From positions 1 through 64,000 of the forward strand of contig JAAYUD010000008.1 in assembly GCA_012517855.1 (NCBI GenBank): DNA of 64,000 nucleotides, written 5' to 3'. Position numbers and translations under genes: made by a program. The stretch's first letter is position 1. Each line of letters opens with the position of its first letter. This DNA is from Bacteroidales bacterium (GTDB taxonomy: Bacteria > Bacteroidota > Bacteroidia > Bacteroidales > Bacteroidaceae). Shown here piece after piece: positions 1-10,119 of the stretch. Under the pieces are notes generated by a model that saw only the letters and a list, made by a program, of their open reading frames with translations, did no database searches and was not told where the DNA came from.

Positions 1-304
1 TTCATAAATGAATATTGAAGCTGTTTCAGAGGATTTGAAAGAGATAATAGTATAATTTTGGTGAGTCAAATTGAATGGATGGAAGGATTTTTTGACAAAG
101 ACATACGATAAGTAGTGAGGATGAATTATGCAGGCTAAATAGTGTACAAAATGAACATGCCGAGATATTCTGATACTTTTTTATCCGAGTATAGCGTCAG
201 AGATATTCCAGAACGTGTTTTGTCATCAGTTCAATGCCCAAATGTAAACCAAATCAGTACAAAGACATAAAGGAGCTATATGCAACACATTGATAGACAG
301 CGAG

Positions 305-368
305 AAATTCATAAGGACGAAAATAAAAGTTTATAAGGACAAACATTTATTTTCGTCCTTATGAATTT
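305..368. repeat. Long perfect hairpin (23 bp arms) in repeat A
   Basis: Bases 305-327 and 346-368 are exact reverse complements around an 18-nt loop; the arm core is ataaggacgaaaataaa. The loop itself carries another partial copy of the ataaggac word. A homologous hairpin with 19 of 21 arm positions paired sits near 18983-19030 in copy B. The arms are too long and too A/T-rich for a classic terminator with a U tract, so the role is open: a processed RNA hairpin, a bidirectional terminator or a recombination or replication feature. Confidence 0.7.
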
Positions 369-632
369 TTAGGTTCGTCCTTATCATTTTTTGAGAACTA
401 CAGCACAAAGTTTATTGATGAAACGAAAGACCCTCGTACGGATAAAAAAGTATCAGTACAGCGACAATTATTCAACTCAAAAAACGTTCTGAAAAACGGC
501 TTCGAGATAACATATTATCAGTCAGTACATTTTTATGTCAATGGGGTGTGCATGCTAGGAAAACAGAAAGAGGTTATCCGCTGATAACAAAAAGAATATA
601 TGTTTTGAAAAAGACTTCTATATCGTACGAAA

Positions 633-694
633 TTGTCATATGTTAGTTTTTCCGGTGACGTCCTTAAGTTTTCAAAAAAACTAACATACGACAA
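633..694. repeat. Palindromic unit ttgtcgtatgttagtttttt, copy A
   Basis: The arms 633-651 and 676-694 are inverted copies (one mismatch) around a loop that contains ggtgacgtcc. The unit ends 43 nt from the stop codon of the prolyl oligopeptidase gene and could terminate it. A perfect version with 20-bp arms is at 50984-51045, and the left arm with the same loop start recurs at about 18377-18407. Confidence 0.7.
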
Positions 695-737
695 CATTTT
701 TAGGGGCATATGTGGTTTTTGCAAGCGAAAGCAAAGA

Positions 738-2849
738 CTATTTGTATTTCATTCCCAAATTGTACATAATAAATCCATATGTATCGGCTTGTTCTTCAAG
801 TACTTTAGTCATCGGCTTACCGCCACCATGTCCAGCCTTACTATCAATACGTATAATAGTAGGATTATTGCCTTTATTGCAAGCCTGCAAAGTTGCGGCA
901 AACTTAAAAGAATGGGCAGGAACTACACGATCATCATGATCGGCAGTAGTAACCATCGTAGCCGGATATTTTACTCCCGGTTTCAAATTATGCAAAGGAG
1001 AATAGCCCTTCAGGTATTCAAACATCTCTTTGCTATCCTGACTTGTACCGTAATCGCTTGCCCAATTCCAGCCAATCGTAAACTTATGATACCGAAGCAT
1101 ATCCATCACACCAACTTCGGGGATTGCCACTTTAAAAAGATCGGGGCGCTGAGTCATACAGGCACCTACCAGCAGGCCTCCGTTAGAACCGCCCAAAATA
1201 GCTACCTTATTCTTATTAGTATATTTTTCTTTGATGAGATACTCGGCAGCTGCAATAAAATCGTCAAACACATGCTGCTTCTGCATCTTTGTTCCGGCAA
1301 TATGCCATTCTTCTCCATATTCACTACCACCTCTGAGATTGACTTGCACGTAGATGCCACCATTCTCTAAAAAAGGAATCCGCGAAACCGAAAACCCGGG
1401 ATTCATGCTTATACCAAATCCACCGTAACCATAAAGGAGCACCGGATTCTTGCCATCCTTCTTCAAATCTTTCTTATAAGTCAAAAACATAGGCACCTTA
1501 GTACCATCTTTACTTGCAAAGAATATTTGTTCAGTAACAAAATCGTTTGCATTGAACTTAACCTTGGGAGCACGAAACAGTTCGTAAGTATTCTTGTCCA
1601 TATCGTACTCATAAGTAGCACCGGGGATAGTAAACGAAGTGAAACTGAAGAAACACTCCTTATCATTTTTTTCTCCACTGAAAGCCACCGATCCCAAAGA
1701 CGGCAATTTTATCTCTTGAATCTGCCTTCCATCCAAACCGTAGACAAAAGCATGATTGGCAGCATCTTTATCGTAAGTAAGAAATAACTTTCCACCAATA
1801 ATGGACACACTGGACAATACATTTTTCGATTCAGGAATCAATTCGACCCAATCTTTCAATTCGGGTTTGCTTATATCCGTCACCATCACACGCCCTTTCG
1901 GAGCCTTGTAAGTCGTATAAATATAGATTTTCCCATTAAATACTTCAACCGGACTATAAGAATAATCCATATCACTTGCCATCAATCGAAACTCAGCATC
2001 GGGCTTACTCAAATCTTTAACATACAAAGCGTTTCCACGTCCGTCACCACTTTCATACAAAAATTGCATGGTTTCATCTTCATCTAGAGAAGATGTATAG
2101 AACCGGCGTGGATACTTTAAATTCTGATAAACTAACTTATCTTCAGACTGAGAAGTACCCAACTTATGGTAATAAACTTTATGGTTTTCATTCACATTCG
2201 AAAGTTCTTTGCCCTGAACGGGAGCATCATAAGCGCTATAATAGAAGCCATCACCCTGCCAAGCTGCATCACTGAATTTCACCCACTTGAGATGATCATC
2301 CATCAAACGGCCGGTAACAGCATCCATCACATAAATTTCCATCCAGTCCGATCCGCTACGAGAAATAAGATAAGCGGCATATTTTGCATCTTTCGAGAAA
2401 GACAGTCCTTGCAACGCGACCGTTCCATCGGTAGAAAGCTTATTCGGGTCCAGAAAAACTCGGGGCACCCCATTAAGTGCATCTTGCATATAAACCACAC
2501 TTTGGTTTTGCAATCCATCGTTTTTAGAAAAGATATATTTACCATGTTTCTTGCTCGGCAAACTTATCTTCTCATAATTGGCAAGCTCCGTCAAGCGTTT
2601 CAGTAGGTTGCCACGAAAAGGTATTTTAGACAAATATCTGTTGGTCACTTTACGCTGAGCTTGAACCCAAGCTGCTGTGGCCGCACTTGTATCGTTTTCG
2701 AGCCAGCGATAAGGATCAGGAACTTTCACACCAAAGTAAACATCCACAGTATCCACCTTCGCCGTTTGTGGATAGAGCAATTTGCGCTGTTGAGCCCAAG
2801 AAGTCATTGACATAACCATTACCAGTAAAATTAAAGTTACTTTCTTCAT
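738..2849 (-). CDS. Prolyl oligopeptidase (family S9A), exported
   Basis: The 703-residue product cleaves peptides after proline. A signal peptide (MKKVTLILLVMVMSMTSWAQ) sends it to the periplasm. Residues of about 25-430 form the family's beta-propeller, which limits substrate size. The C-terminal alpha/beta-hydrolase domain holds the nucleophile in GGSNGG (Ser555), the acid in ADHDDRV and the histidine in AGHGGGK. The length matches the family norm of about 700. It is transcribed divergently from metG and appears to be a single-gene unit. Its stop lies 43 nt from the repeat-A palindrome, a possible terminator. The family assignment is firm; the natural substrate is unknown. Confidence 0.95.
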   Translation of the reverse strand: MKKVTLILLVMVMSMTSWAQQRKLLYPQTAKVDTVDVYFGVKVPDPYRWLENDTSAATAAWVQAQRKVTNRYLSKIPFRGNLLKRLTELANYEKISLPSKKHGKYIFSKNDGLQNQSVVYMQDALNGVPRVFLDPNKLSTDGTVALQGLSFSKDAKYAAYLISRSGSDWMEIYVMDAVTGRLMDDHLKWVKFSDAAWQGDGFYYSAYDAPVQGKELSNVNENHKVYYHKLGTSQSEDKLVYQNLKYPRRFYTSSLDEDETMQFLYESGDGRGNALYVKDLSKPDAEFRLMASDMDYSYSPVEVFNGKIYIYTTYKAPKGRVMVTDISKPELKDWVELIPESKNVLSSVSIIGGKLFLTYDKDAANHAFVYGLDGRQIQEIKLPSLGSVAFSGEKNDKECFFSFTSFTIPGATYEYDMDKNTYELFRAPKVKFNANDFVTEQIFFASKDGTKVPMFLTYKKDLKKDGKNPVLLYGYGGFGISMNPGFSVSRIPFLENGGIYVQVNLRGGSEYGEEWHIAGTKMQKQHVFDDFIAAAEYLIKEKYTNKNKVAILGGSNGGLLVGACMTQRPDLFKVAIPEVGVMDMLRYHKFTIGWNWASDYGTSQDSKEMFEYLKGYSPLHNLKPGVKYPATMVTTADHDDRVVPAHSFKFAATLQACNKGNNPTIIRIDSKAGHGGGKPMTKVLEEQADTYGFIMYNLGMKYK

Positions 2850-2992
2850 AATCTATTAGATAGTTAAATTTGATACCGCCACAAAACGCTTTTTCAAACG
2901 GTTGTAAAGATAATGATTTTTTCTCTATTTACAACATTTTGCATCAACACGCCATTACTTGGGAATAAAAGGATAAATTTTTGGATTTATTT

Positions 2993-3023
2993 TTTGTATT
3001 GCTCTCGGCTTACAGTATCTTTG
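2993..3023 (+). promoter_or_regulatory. Bacteroides-type promoter of metG
   Basis: TTTG at 2993-2996, a spacer of exactly 19 nt, then TATCTTTG at 3016-3023. This is the consensus layout for the Bacteroides primary sigma factor. Transcription would begin about 7 nt further on, leaving a leader of about 35 nt before the metG ATG. Confidence 0.75.
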
Positions 3024-3063
3024 CAACATCTTTTAATATAAGCAAATAATACAAACTTACTAT

Positions 3064-5103
3064 ATGGATAAAAAATACAAAAGAACAACCGTCACCTCGG
3101 CACTTCCCTATGCCAACGGTCCTGTTCATATTGGGCACTTGGCAGGCGTATACGTACCTGCAGATATCTATGTCCGCTACCTTCGTCTGAAAAAAGAAGA
3201 CGTATTGTTCATTGGCGGTTCGGATGAACATGGTGTTCCTATCACGATCAGAGCACGCAAAGAAGGAGTAACACCCCAAGATATTGTAGATCACTACCAC
3301 AATCTAATTAAGAAATCATTCAAAGAATTTGGTATTTCTTTCGATGTGTATGGCAGAACATCCAGCGACATACATAAAAAGACGGCTACAGAGTTCTTCG
3401 AGAAGCTATACGGCGACGATAAGTTTGTAAAGAATACAAATCAACAATACTACGATCCGGAAGCTAAGCAGTTTCTTGCCGATCGCTATATCACTGGTAC
3501 ATGCCCACATTGCGGTAACGAAAATGCTTATGGCGACCAATGCGAGAAGTGCGGCACATCGCTCAGTCCGATGGAATTGATTAATCCCAAAAGTGCCATC
3601 AGTGGAGCAAAACCCGAACTTCGTGAAACGACCCATTGGTACTTACCCCTCGACCAATACGAAGACTGGTTGCGCCAATGGATTCTTGAAGATCATAAAG
3701 AATGGCGCCCCAATGTTTATGGACAATGCAAAAGCTGGCTCGACATGCACCTGAAACCTCGTGCTGTAACCCGCGACTTGGACTGGGGTATTCCCGTTCC
3801 GGTAGAAGGAGCAGAAGGCAAAGTGCTTTATGTATGGTTCGATGCACCTATCGGATACATATCGAACACCAAAGAACTGTTGCCTGACTCGTGGGAGAAA
3901 TGGTGGAAAGATCCCGAAACCCGTCTTGTTCATTTTATCGGTAAAGACAATATCGTATTTCACTGCATTGTATTCCCTTCAATGCTAAAGGCAGAAGGTA
4001 GCTATATACTCCCCGACAATGTTCCTGCCAATGAGTTTCTGAATCTGGAAGGCGACAAGATTTCGACTTCGAAGAACTGGGCAGTATGGCTCAACGAATA
4101 TTTGGAAGATCTTCCCGGCAAACAAGATGTATTGCGCTATGTACTCACAGCGAATGCTCCTGAGACCAAGGACAATGACTTTACATGGAAAGATTTTCAG
4201 GCCCGCAATAACAACGAACTGGTTGCCGTATATGGTAATTTTGTAAATCGCGCTCTAGTACTCACCGACAAATACTTTGATGGTAAGGTTCCTGCTGTGA
4301 CAGAGCTAACGGATTATGACAAGCAGACAATCAACGAATTCATTGGTGTAAAAGAGGAAGTCGAAAAATTGCTCGATGTATTCAAATTCCGCGACGCACA
4401 GAAAGAAGCAATGAATTTAGCCCGTATCGGTAACAAATATCTCGCCGATACAGAGCCGTGGCATCTCATCAAAACCGACAAACAAAGAGTCGCTACCATC
4501 CTTAATATATCTCTGCAATTGGTTGCCAACTTAGCAATTGCTTTTGAACCCTTCTTGCCATTCAGTTCGGAAAAACTACGCCAGATGCTCAATATGAAAG
4601 AATTCAATTGGGAAAATCTGGGACATACCGATTTACTTGAAGATGGACATCAACTAGGTAAGGCAGAGCTACTCTTCGAAAAGATTGACGATTCAGTAGT
4701 AGAAGCTCAAGTACAAAAATTGGAAGACCGTAAAAAAGAAAACGCAGAGAAAAATTATCGAGCCAATGAAATCAGACAAACAATAGAGTTCTCTGACTTC
4801 GAGAAACTTGATATTCGTGTAGGTACAGTGTTAGAATGCCAAAAAGTGCCTAAAGCCGACAAACTATTACAATTCCTAATAGATGACGGGTTGGACAAAC
4901 GGACTATCGTGAGTGGAATAGCCAAACATTATAGTCCTGAAAAACTGATAGGCAAACAAGTATGCTTTGTGGCTAATCTTGCCCCTCGCAAATTGAAAGG
5001 CATTGAAAGTCAAGGAATGATTTTGTCTGCTGAAAATGTAGACGGTTCTTTAGCTGTAATTAGCCCAAGCAAAGAAGTAAAGCCCGGTAGCGAAGTCAAA
5101 TAA
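3064..5103 (+). CDS. metG: Methionyl-tRNA synthetase
   Basis: This cytoplasmic enzyme charges tRNA-Met with methionine. The class I signature HIGH is at residues 22-25 in [12 protein letters not shown], and the KMSKS loop appears as KISTS at 332-336. A zinc knuckle begins with CPHC at 147-150 and continues with CEKC. The C-terminal 100 residues (from [20 protein letters not shown]) form the EMAP/Trbp111-type tRNA-binding domain typical of long bacterial MetRS, giving 679 residues in all. The ATG follows a strong promoter at 2993-3023. The glycan cluster starts 34 nt downstream and could be co-transcribed. Confidence 0.98.
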   Translation: MDKKYKRTTVTSALPYANGPVHIGHLAGVYVPADIYVRYLRLKKEDVLFIGGSDEHGVPITIRARKEGVTPQDIVDHYHNLIKKSFKEFGISFDVYGRTSSDIHKKTATEFFEKLYGDDKFVKNTNQQYYDPEAKQFLADRYITGTCPHCGNENAYGDQCEKCGTSLSPMELINPKSAISGAKPELRETTHWYLPLDQYEDWLRQWILEDHKEWRPNVYGQCKSWLDMHLKPRAVTRDLDWGIPVPVEGAEGKVLYVWFDAPIGYISNTKELLPDSWEKWWKDPETRLVHFIGKDNIVFHCIVFPSMLKAEGSYILPDNVPANEFLNLEGDKISTSKNWAVWLNEYLEDLPGKQDVLRYVLTANAPETKDNDFTWKDFQARNNNELVAVYGNFVNRALVLTDKYFDGKVPAVTELTDYDKQTINEFIGVKEEVEKLLDVFKFRDAQKEAMNLARIGNKYLADTEPWHLIKTDKQRVATILNISLQLVANLAIAFEPFLPFSSEKLRQMLNMKEFNWENLGHTDLLEDGHQLGKAELLFEKIDDSVVEAQVQKLEDRKKENAEKNYRANEIRQTIEFSDFEKLDIRVGTVLECQKVPKADKLLQFLIDDGLDKRTIVSGIAKHYSPEKLIGKQVCFVANLAPRKLKGIESQGMILSAENVDGSLAVISPSKEVKPGSEVK

Positions 5104-5137
5104 AAACAAATCTTATACCATATTATCATTGCACAGC

Positions 5138-6022
5138 ATGAATTGGGTTACACTAAAATACAAAGCAGAATGTACGTGGAAGGAATATCTTTTTCAAAAA
5201 AGGAGAAAGAACCTTAAGCAAGAAATCATCCGATATTATACCGGCAATCATTCTGACAACGAGGAGATCCTATCGGCTGTAGCATATTTGCAAAAACACC
5301 CTTTGAATACTTTCCCTGCACCTTTTGCAGAAAAGTATAAAGAGGAAGATATCATGGTTGAAAAAGACTCGGGAAACGGGCTTCTTTATATAGTGCAAGA
5401 GGGAAAGCGTTTGTATTTCAAAAGATCGTACAATGCAATTACCATAAAAAAACTATATAGTGGACTTAAGATGGAACAAGATATGGAATCACCCCACTGC
5501 TATATGACATCTAAGTTTGCGATAGAAGCTGGTGATACTTTTTTTGACATCGGATGTGCAGAAGGTAATATGGCACTTACCTATATTGAAAAAGTAGACC
5601 ATCTAGTACTCTTTGAGCGTGATAAAGAATGGTTGGAAGCATTACAAGCGACTTTTGCTCCTTGGAAAGACAAAGTAACGATAGTAGACCGATATGTGTC
5701 GGATGTTGATGACAAAATAAATGTCAGTATTGATAATTTTCTCAAAACATATCCTCACCAGCCCAATTTCATAAAAGTCGACGTAGAAGGAGCGGAAGAA
5801 AGAGTCCTTATAGGTATGAAAGAATTATTATTCCAACCAGGACTAAAGATTGCGCTTTGTACCTATCATCGTCAAGACGACTATGAATATTTCATAAAAA
5901 GATTTGCACCTACAAAAGCTCAAATAATGCCATCAAAAGGAGTTATGCTCTTTCTGAATGATATAAAACAAATGAAGCCACCTTACTTTCGAAAGGGTTT
6001 AATAAGAATTACCACACCATGA
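5138..6022 (+). CDS. FkbM-family SAM-dependent methyltransferase
   Basis: The product (294 residues from ATG 5138) has the FkbM-type fold. FDIGCAEGNMAL is the SAM-binding motif I, and the conserved FIKVDVEGAEERVL block follows. FkbM enzymes O-methylate sugars or polyketides; next to glycosyltransferases, a glycan-modifying role is likely. A TTG three codons upstream could extend the frame, but ATG is the simpler start. The last 4 nt overlap the flippase gene (ATGA), which implies translational coupling. A clear paralogue lies at 44289-45083; the two share DIGCAEG and a following stretch of the pattern ATFxPWxDKVTIV. Confidence 0.85.
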   Translation: MNWVTLKYKAECTWKEYLFQKRRKNLKQEIIRYYTGNHSDNEEILSAVAYLQKHPLNTFPAPFAEKYKEEDIMVEKDSGNGLLYIVQEGKRLYFKRSYNAITIKKLYSGLKMEQDMESPHCYMTSKFAIEAGDTFFDIGCAEGNMALTYIEKVDHLVLFERDKEWLEALQATFAPWKDKVTIVDRYVSDVDDKINVSIDNFLKTYPHQPNFIKVDVEGAEERVLIGMKELLFQPGLKIALCTYHRQDDYEYFIKRFAPTKAQIMPSKGVMLFLNDIKQMKPPYFRKGLIRITTP

Positions 6023-7467
6023 CGATAGACGAATCGACTTTAAAAGGGAAAACAGCAAAAGGATTATTTTGGGGAGGTATGAGCAATGGTGCACAACAAC
6101 TATTGAATCTCTTCTTTGGCATCTTTCTTGCCCGAATTCTTAATGCCGAAGATTATGGCATGGTAGGGATGCTTACAATCTTTACTGTCATAGCCGGTTC
6201 GTTGCAAGAAAGCGGCTTCACCAACGCATTAGTAAACAAGAAGGATGCTTCGCACAAAGATTTCAATGCCGTATTCTGGTTTAGCACTCTCTTAGGAGTT
6301 ACCTTATATATTATACTCTTCTTCTGTGCCCCTTTGATAGCACAATTCTACCATAAGCCAGAGTTGACTCCTTTGGCGAGATTTCTTTTCTTAGGTTTTC
6401 TTATGTCAAGTACCGCAACAGCCCACAATGCCATCTTATTCAAACGGCTCATGGTGAAGCAAAAAGCGATCGCTCAGATTACAGGATTAACAATCTCTGG
6501 TATAGTAGGGGTAACAATGGCATTCAATGGTATGGCTTATTGGGGAATTGCGACACAAAGTGTAGTCAATATTATGATAACCAACGCTCTGTTTTGGTAT
6601 TTTTCCCCATGGCGCCCAACCTTATCAATCAATTTAAGGCCATTAAAACAAATGTTCGAATTCAGTAGCAAAATACTAGTAACCAACATTTTCATTCAGA
6701 CCAACAATAATATCTTCTCTTTACTGCTCGGACGACTTTTTTCCACAGCCGAAGTAGGATATTATACCCAGGCCAACAAATGGGATAATATGGGATATTC
6801 GCTGATAGGCAATATGGTGAATGGTGTAGCCCAACCCGTATTGACAGCAGTTTCTGATGATCAGGACAGACAACGTAACGTATTTCGCAAAATGCTCCGA
6901 TTCACATCGTTCATCTCCTTCCCTGCCATGTTTGGATTGGCACTCGTCGCACACGAATTAATAGTTATAGCTGTAACAGACAAATGGTTACCATGTGTCA
7001 CTATTTTGCAATGGCTCTGCATCTGGGGAGCCTTTTTCCCAATAACGACACTCTACACCAACTTAATAATCAGCAAAGGCAAATCCAATATTTACATGTG
7101 GAATACCATTGCGCTAGGCGTTCTGCAATTGGTGGCATTGCTATTCGCTCATCCGTATGGCATTCAGACAATGATTATAACATTTGTACTCATCAATGTC
7201 GGCTGGTTGTTTATATGGCAATATTTTGTATGGAGATTGCTAAGACTCACCCTAATAAAAGCTCTGAAAGACATCCTTCCTTTTGCCTTCTTCGCCTTAG
7301 CCACAATGGCCGTTACTTATTTCATTACACTTAACGTCAGCAATATCTATCTGGTTTTTACCATAAAAATAATCATTGCTACAGCCATCTATATTTTTAC
7401 AATGTGGGTCACCAACTCCGTTGTTTTCAAGGAAAGTATGCAGTTCCTTTTAAACCGTAAAAAATAG
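6019..7467 (+). CDS. Polysaccharide flippase (Wzx/MOP family)
   Basis: The 482-residue protein has about 12 hydrophobic segments and the N-terminal pattern of oligosaccharide flippases (KGLFWGGMSNGAQQLLNL, then LARILNAEDYGMVGML). Such proteins move undecaprenyl-linked glycan units across the inner membrane. It overlaps the preceding methyltransferase gene by 4 nt and is followed 5 nt later by a glycosyltransferase, so it belongs to the same operon. No polymerase (Wzy) is recognisable in the window, so whether the product is a polymer or a short lipid-linked glycan cannot be told. Confidence 0.9.
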   Translation: MTIDESTLKGKTAKGLFWGGMSNGAQQLLNLFFGIFLARILNAEDYGMVGMLTIFTVIAGSLQESGFTNALVNKKDASHKDFNAVFWFSTLLGVTLYIILFFCAPLIAQFYHKPELTPLARFLFLGFLMSSTATAHNAILFKRLMVKQKAIAQITGLTISGIVGVTMAFNGMAYWGIATQSVVNIMITNALFWYFSPWRPTLSINLRPLKQMFEFSSKILVTNIFIQTNNNIFSLLLGRLFSTAEVGYYTQANKWDNMGYSLIGNMVNGVAQPVLTAVSDDQDRQRNVFRKMLRFTSFISFPAMFGLALVAHELIVIAVTDKWLPCVTILQWLCIWGAFFPITTLYTNLIISKGKSNIYMWNTIALGVLQLVALLFAHPYGIQTMIITFVLINVGWLFIWQYFVWRLLRLTLIKALKDILPFAFFALATMAVTYFITLNVSNIYLVFTIKIIIATAIYIFTMWVTNSVVFKESMQFLLNRKK

Positions 7468-7472
7468 AAGAG

Positions 7473-8408
7473 ATGATTAGCGTTATCATACCTCTATATA
7501 ACAAAGAACGATACATTAAAAGAGCTATCTGTTCCGTTCTGAACCAATCATTCGGCAATTTTGAGATTATCGTAATCAATGACGGTTCTACGGATAATAG
7601 TGCATCAATAGTAGAAAGTATAGATGATACGCGCATCAAACTGATCAATCAAAAGAATACGGGAGTCTCTGCTGCCCGCAACAAAGGAATTGCAGAGAGC
7701 AAATACAACTTTATAGCTTTTTTAGATGCAGACGACGAATGGAAGGAAAACCACTTGGCTATTATAGCTTCATTAATAGAAAAATATCCATCGTGTGGAG
7801 TATTTGCCACATCGTACTATTTTCTTAAGAAAGGGATTGCCCCCTCAACACCGATTTTGCCTAATCGATTCAGTTTTGAAGGCGAAGAAGGTATCATGGA
7901 CAATTATTATGAGATGGCTGCAGGGACTGATTTCCCCATACACATGAGTTCGTTTGCCGTTCGCAAGACGGAGATTCAAAAGATAGAAGGTTTTCCTATC
8001 GGCATTCCTTCAGGAGAAGATATTATCACCCTGGCCAGACTTTTTACCGTATGCGACTTTGCCTACTCCAAAGTACCTACTTCGATATATTATATATTGT
8101 ATGAAACCAAAAACGAACGTCCCATTCAAAAGATGCAACCGCTTGACATTGCATTCGACAGCCTGCTTACTACCGCTGCTCAACGAAAAGGCGTGCGCCA
8201 ATTTGTTTCATCATGGCACAAACGCCGCATGGTAGGAGCCATTTATGCCCATCGTTACAGGTTGATGTTTCATGAATTTGGCAAAGCGTTCCTTATCCAT
8301 CCTTTTCAAAAGAAACTATACACATCCATGCTTATAACGTTCTTTTCGGTATGGACAGGAAAAGATTTATATTCCATTAATCAGAAACTTAAACGCAGAA
8401 AAAGATGA
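7473..8408 (+). CDS. Glycosyltransferase family 2
   Basis: The GT-A fold is shown by the N-terminus MISVIIPLYNKERYIKRAI, the nucleotide-binding VINDGSTDNS, the ARNKGI motif and the metal-binding AFLDADDEW near residue 85. A second acidic motif (SGEDI) fits the acceptor/base region. There is no signal peptide; the C-terminal basic and hydrophobic residues suggest membrane association. It sits in the glycan operon and overlaps the next gene by 4 nt. Donor and acceptor sugars cannot be predicted. Confidence 0.9.
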   Translation: MISVIIPLYNKERYIKRAICSVLNQSFGNFEIIVINDGSTDNSASIVESIDDTRIKLINQKNTGVSAARNKGIAESKYNFIAFLDADDEWKENHLAIIASLIEKYPSCGVFATSYYFLKKGIAPSTPILPNRFSFEGEEGIMDNYYEMAAGTDFPIHMSSFAVRKTEIQKIEGFPIGIPSGEDIITLARLFTVCDFAYSKVPTSIYYILYETKNERPIQKMQPLDIAFDSLLTTAAQRKGVRQFVSSWHKRRMVGAIYAHRYRLMFHEFGKAFLIHPFQKKLYTSMLITFFSVWTGKDLYSINQKLKRRKR

Positions 8409-9229
8409 TAACACTCGTTCCCACTGGAGGATTAGGAAATAGGATGAGAGCCATTGCTTCTGCTATTGCTTTAGCAGAAAGAGCCAAAACAAAATTGCGC
8501 ATTATTTGGTTTCAAGACTGGGGACTAGGTTGCAATTTTAACGACTTATTTTCTCCACTTCGACATCTCCACATTGACATTGAACTAAAAGAAGCTTCCT
8601 TTCTTGATAAATATCTGTATGATCGTCCCCGAATTAAAAACTTCTTCATCCCTTACTTATTCGAAAAGATTCAATTTGATGCTTGCCTTTACGAAAAAGA
8701 AGTAACAACAAACTTTTTTCACCATTTCGATTTCTTGTCATGGTGCCAAGGGCGCAATGTCTATATGGCAAGTTGTATCTCTTTTTTCCCTTCGAAACTG
8801 CCCCGAGGAGCATTTGACGTTTTTAGACCAATACCTAAACTCTTAGAGTGTATCAATAAAACAGGACGATCTTTTCCTGCTTCAGTAGTAGGCGTGCATA
8901 TTCGTCGTACAGATAATATAACTGCCATAGCCGATAGTCCCATAGAAATATTCATCCAGCGGATGCATCAAGAAGATAAAACCATATCCTTTTACCTAGC
9001 GACCGACTCGGAAGGAGTGAAGCAAGAAATGAAACAAGAATTCGGTAATCGCATTATAACCTCATTAAATAAAGCTAAGCGTAATGATCGGGACGGGATG
9101 CAAGAAGCTTTGGTAGAATTGTATACTTTAAGTCGCACTTCCTTAATTCTAGGCTCTTCGCATAGTACGTTCTCGATAACCGCGGCAGAGATAGGAGATA
9201 TACAATGCGAAATAATAAAAAAAGGATGA
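8405..9229 (+). CDS. Fucosyltransferase-like glycosyltransferase (GT-B)
   Basis: The 274-residue product starts with PTGGLGNRMRAIASA, the N-terminal signature of NodZ/FUT8-like and GT11-like enzymes. It carries VVGVHIRRTDN near residue 165, the conserved donor-binding Arg-Arg pair of the fucosyltransferase superfamily, and ends with a STFSITAAEIG segment typical of the donor domain. A GDP-sugar donor is therefore probable; a manC-like gene at 57821 could contribute GDP-mannose. It overlaps both neighbours by 4 nt if the next gene starts at 9226. Family level is fairly sure, sugar specificity is inference. Confidence 0.65.
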   Translation: MITLVPTGGLGNRMRAIASAIALAERAKTKLRIIWFQDWGLGCNFNDLFSPLRHLHIDIELKEASFLDKYLYDRPRIKNFFIPYLFEKIQFDACLYEKEVTTNFFHHFDFLSWCQGRNVYMASCISFFPSKLPRGAFDVFRPIPKLLECINKTGRSFPASVVGVHIRRTDNITAIADSPIEIFIQRMHQEDKTISFYLATDSEGVKQEMKQEFGNRIITSLNKAKRNDRDGMQEALVELYTLSRTSLILGSSHSTFSITAAEIGDIQCEIIKKG

Positions 9230-10107
9230 AGAAAGTATTGACTGTCATAGTGTCCTACAACTTTATGCAATGGATAGATCGTTGTATATCAAGCCTAAGA
9301 AATTCAGTCTATTCCACAGACGTACTTGTCATCGACAATTGTTCAACCGACGACACGATCCGTACTCTACAAACGGAGTATCCAGAAGTACGCCTCATCA
9401 TCAATAAACAAAATTTAGGATTTGGCAGAGCCAACAATATAGGAATAGAATTGGCTCTAAAGGAAAACTACGACGCTATTTTCTTATTAAACCAAGATGC
9501 ATGGGTAGATCCTTCTACTATAGGAAAGCTCGTTGAAACGAGTGACAAGTATCCCAGCTACGGCATCCTATCCCCTATCCATCTGACAGGAGATCACAAC
9601 AAGCCCGAACAGGGGTTTGCTGCATATACAGGTGTAACAGACCTGAATAAACGATCAAAAGAGGATATTGTAACAGCACCCTTTATTAATGCTGCCGTAT
9701 GGTATATTCCAACTAAAATAATAAAAAAGGTAGGAATGTTTTCCCCTCTCTTTTACCATTACGGTGAAGACAAAGATTTCGCAAACCGAATTACTTACTT
9801 CGGATATCGTATCGGATATGTTCCAACAGCTTTTGCCTGTCATGACAGAGAATACAGAGAAGTGAAACGAAAAGATTTTATTCGTGCAGAACGGGTCTAT
9901 CATCTTTCGGAATATGCCAATATCAATTATTCATTTACTAAAGCCTTTGCTTTCAGCATACTTGCAGGATTAAAAAAAGCTATAATATCTTTGTTTCGAA
10001 GAAAATTAAAAGATTTTATTGTATATTTGGAAATATCGTTCAGCCTAATAAGACGCACCTTAGAAGTACGAAACACCCGAAAAGAATCTTACAGGAATAA
10101 TAATTAA
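9226..10107 (+). CDS. Glycosyltransferase family 2, rhamnosyltransferase-like
   Basis: The protein opens with KKVLTVIVSYN and has LVIDNCSTDDT, the NLGFGRANNIGI motif and the metal-site LLNQDAW, the set seen in WbbL/RfbF-type rhamnosyltransferases. A later YGEDKDFANRI holds the catalytic acidic residues. I chose ATG 9226 (293 residues) because it makes an ATGA overlap with the preceding stop, as elsewhere in this operon; an ATG at 9205 would add 7 Lys/Arg/Asn-rich residues. The acceptor is unknown. Confidence 0.85.
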   Translation: MKKVLTVIVSYNFMQWIDRCISSLRNSVYSTDVLVIDNCSTDDTIRTLQTEYPEVRLIINKQNLGFGRANNIGIELALKENYDAIFLLNQDAWVDPSTIGKLVETSDKYPSYGILSPIHLTGDHNKPEQGFAAYTGVTDLNKRSKEDIVTAPFINAAVWYIPTKIIKKVGMFSPLFYHYGEDKDFANRITYFGYRIGYVPTAFACHDREYREVKRKDFIRAERVYHLSEYANINYSFTKAFAFSILAGLKKAIISLFRRKLKDFIVYLEISFSLIRRTLEVRNTRKESYRNNN

Positions 10108-10119
10108 TTTAAAACGAAG

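Larger units (their letters stand above)
1..737. repeat. Mosaic intergenic repeat, copy A
   Basis: No convincing gene lies here. The stretch shares many blocks with 18007-19263 and 50595-51600. A 17-mer GGATAAAAAAGTATCAG occurs at 440-456 (+) and again at 170-186 on the minus strand. A second 17-mer GTCAATGGGGTGTGCAT is at 537-553. Two long hairpins (305-368 and 633-694) are listed separately. The block near 490 (tctgaaaaacggcttcgaga) is also recognisable in the other two copies. Reading frames found here are short, differ between copies and match nothing I know, so I treat it as non-coding. The left end may lie outside the window. Confidence 0.75.

Noticed and set aside
633-1370. A 245-codon plus-strand frame across the end of the prolyl oligopeptidase gene
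   Set aside because: It is antisense to a clearly coding sequence, starts inside the repeat palindrome and has no recognisable domain.
5129-5140. TTG start for the first FkbM gene
   Set aside because: An ATG three codons later is available and the extra residues add nothing to the family match.
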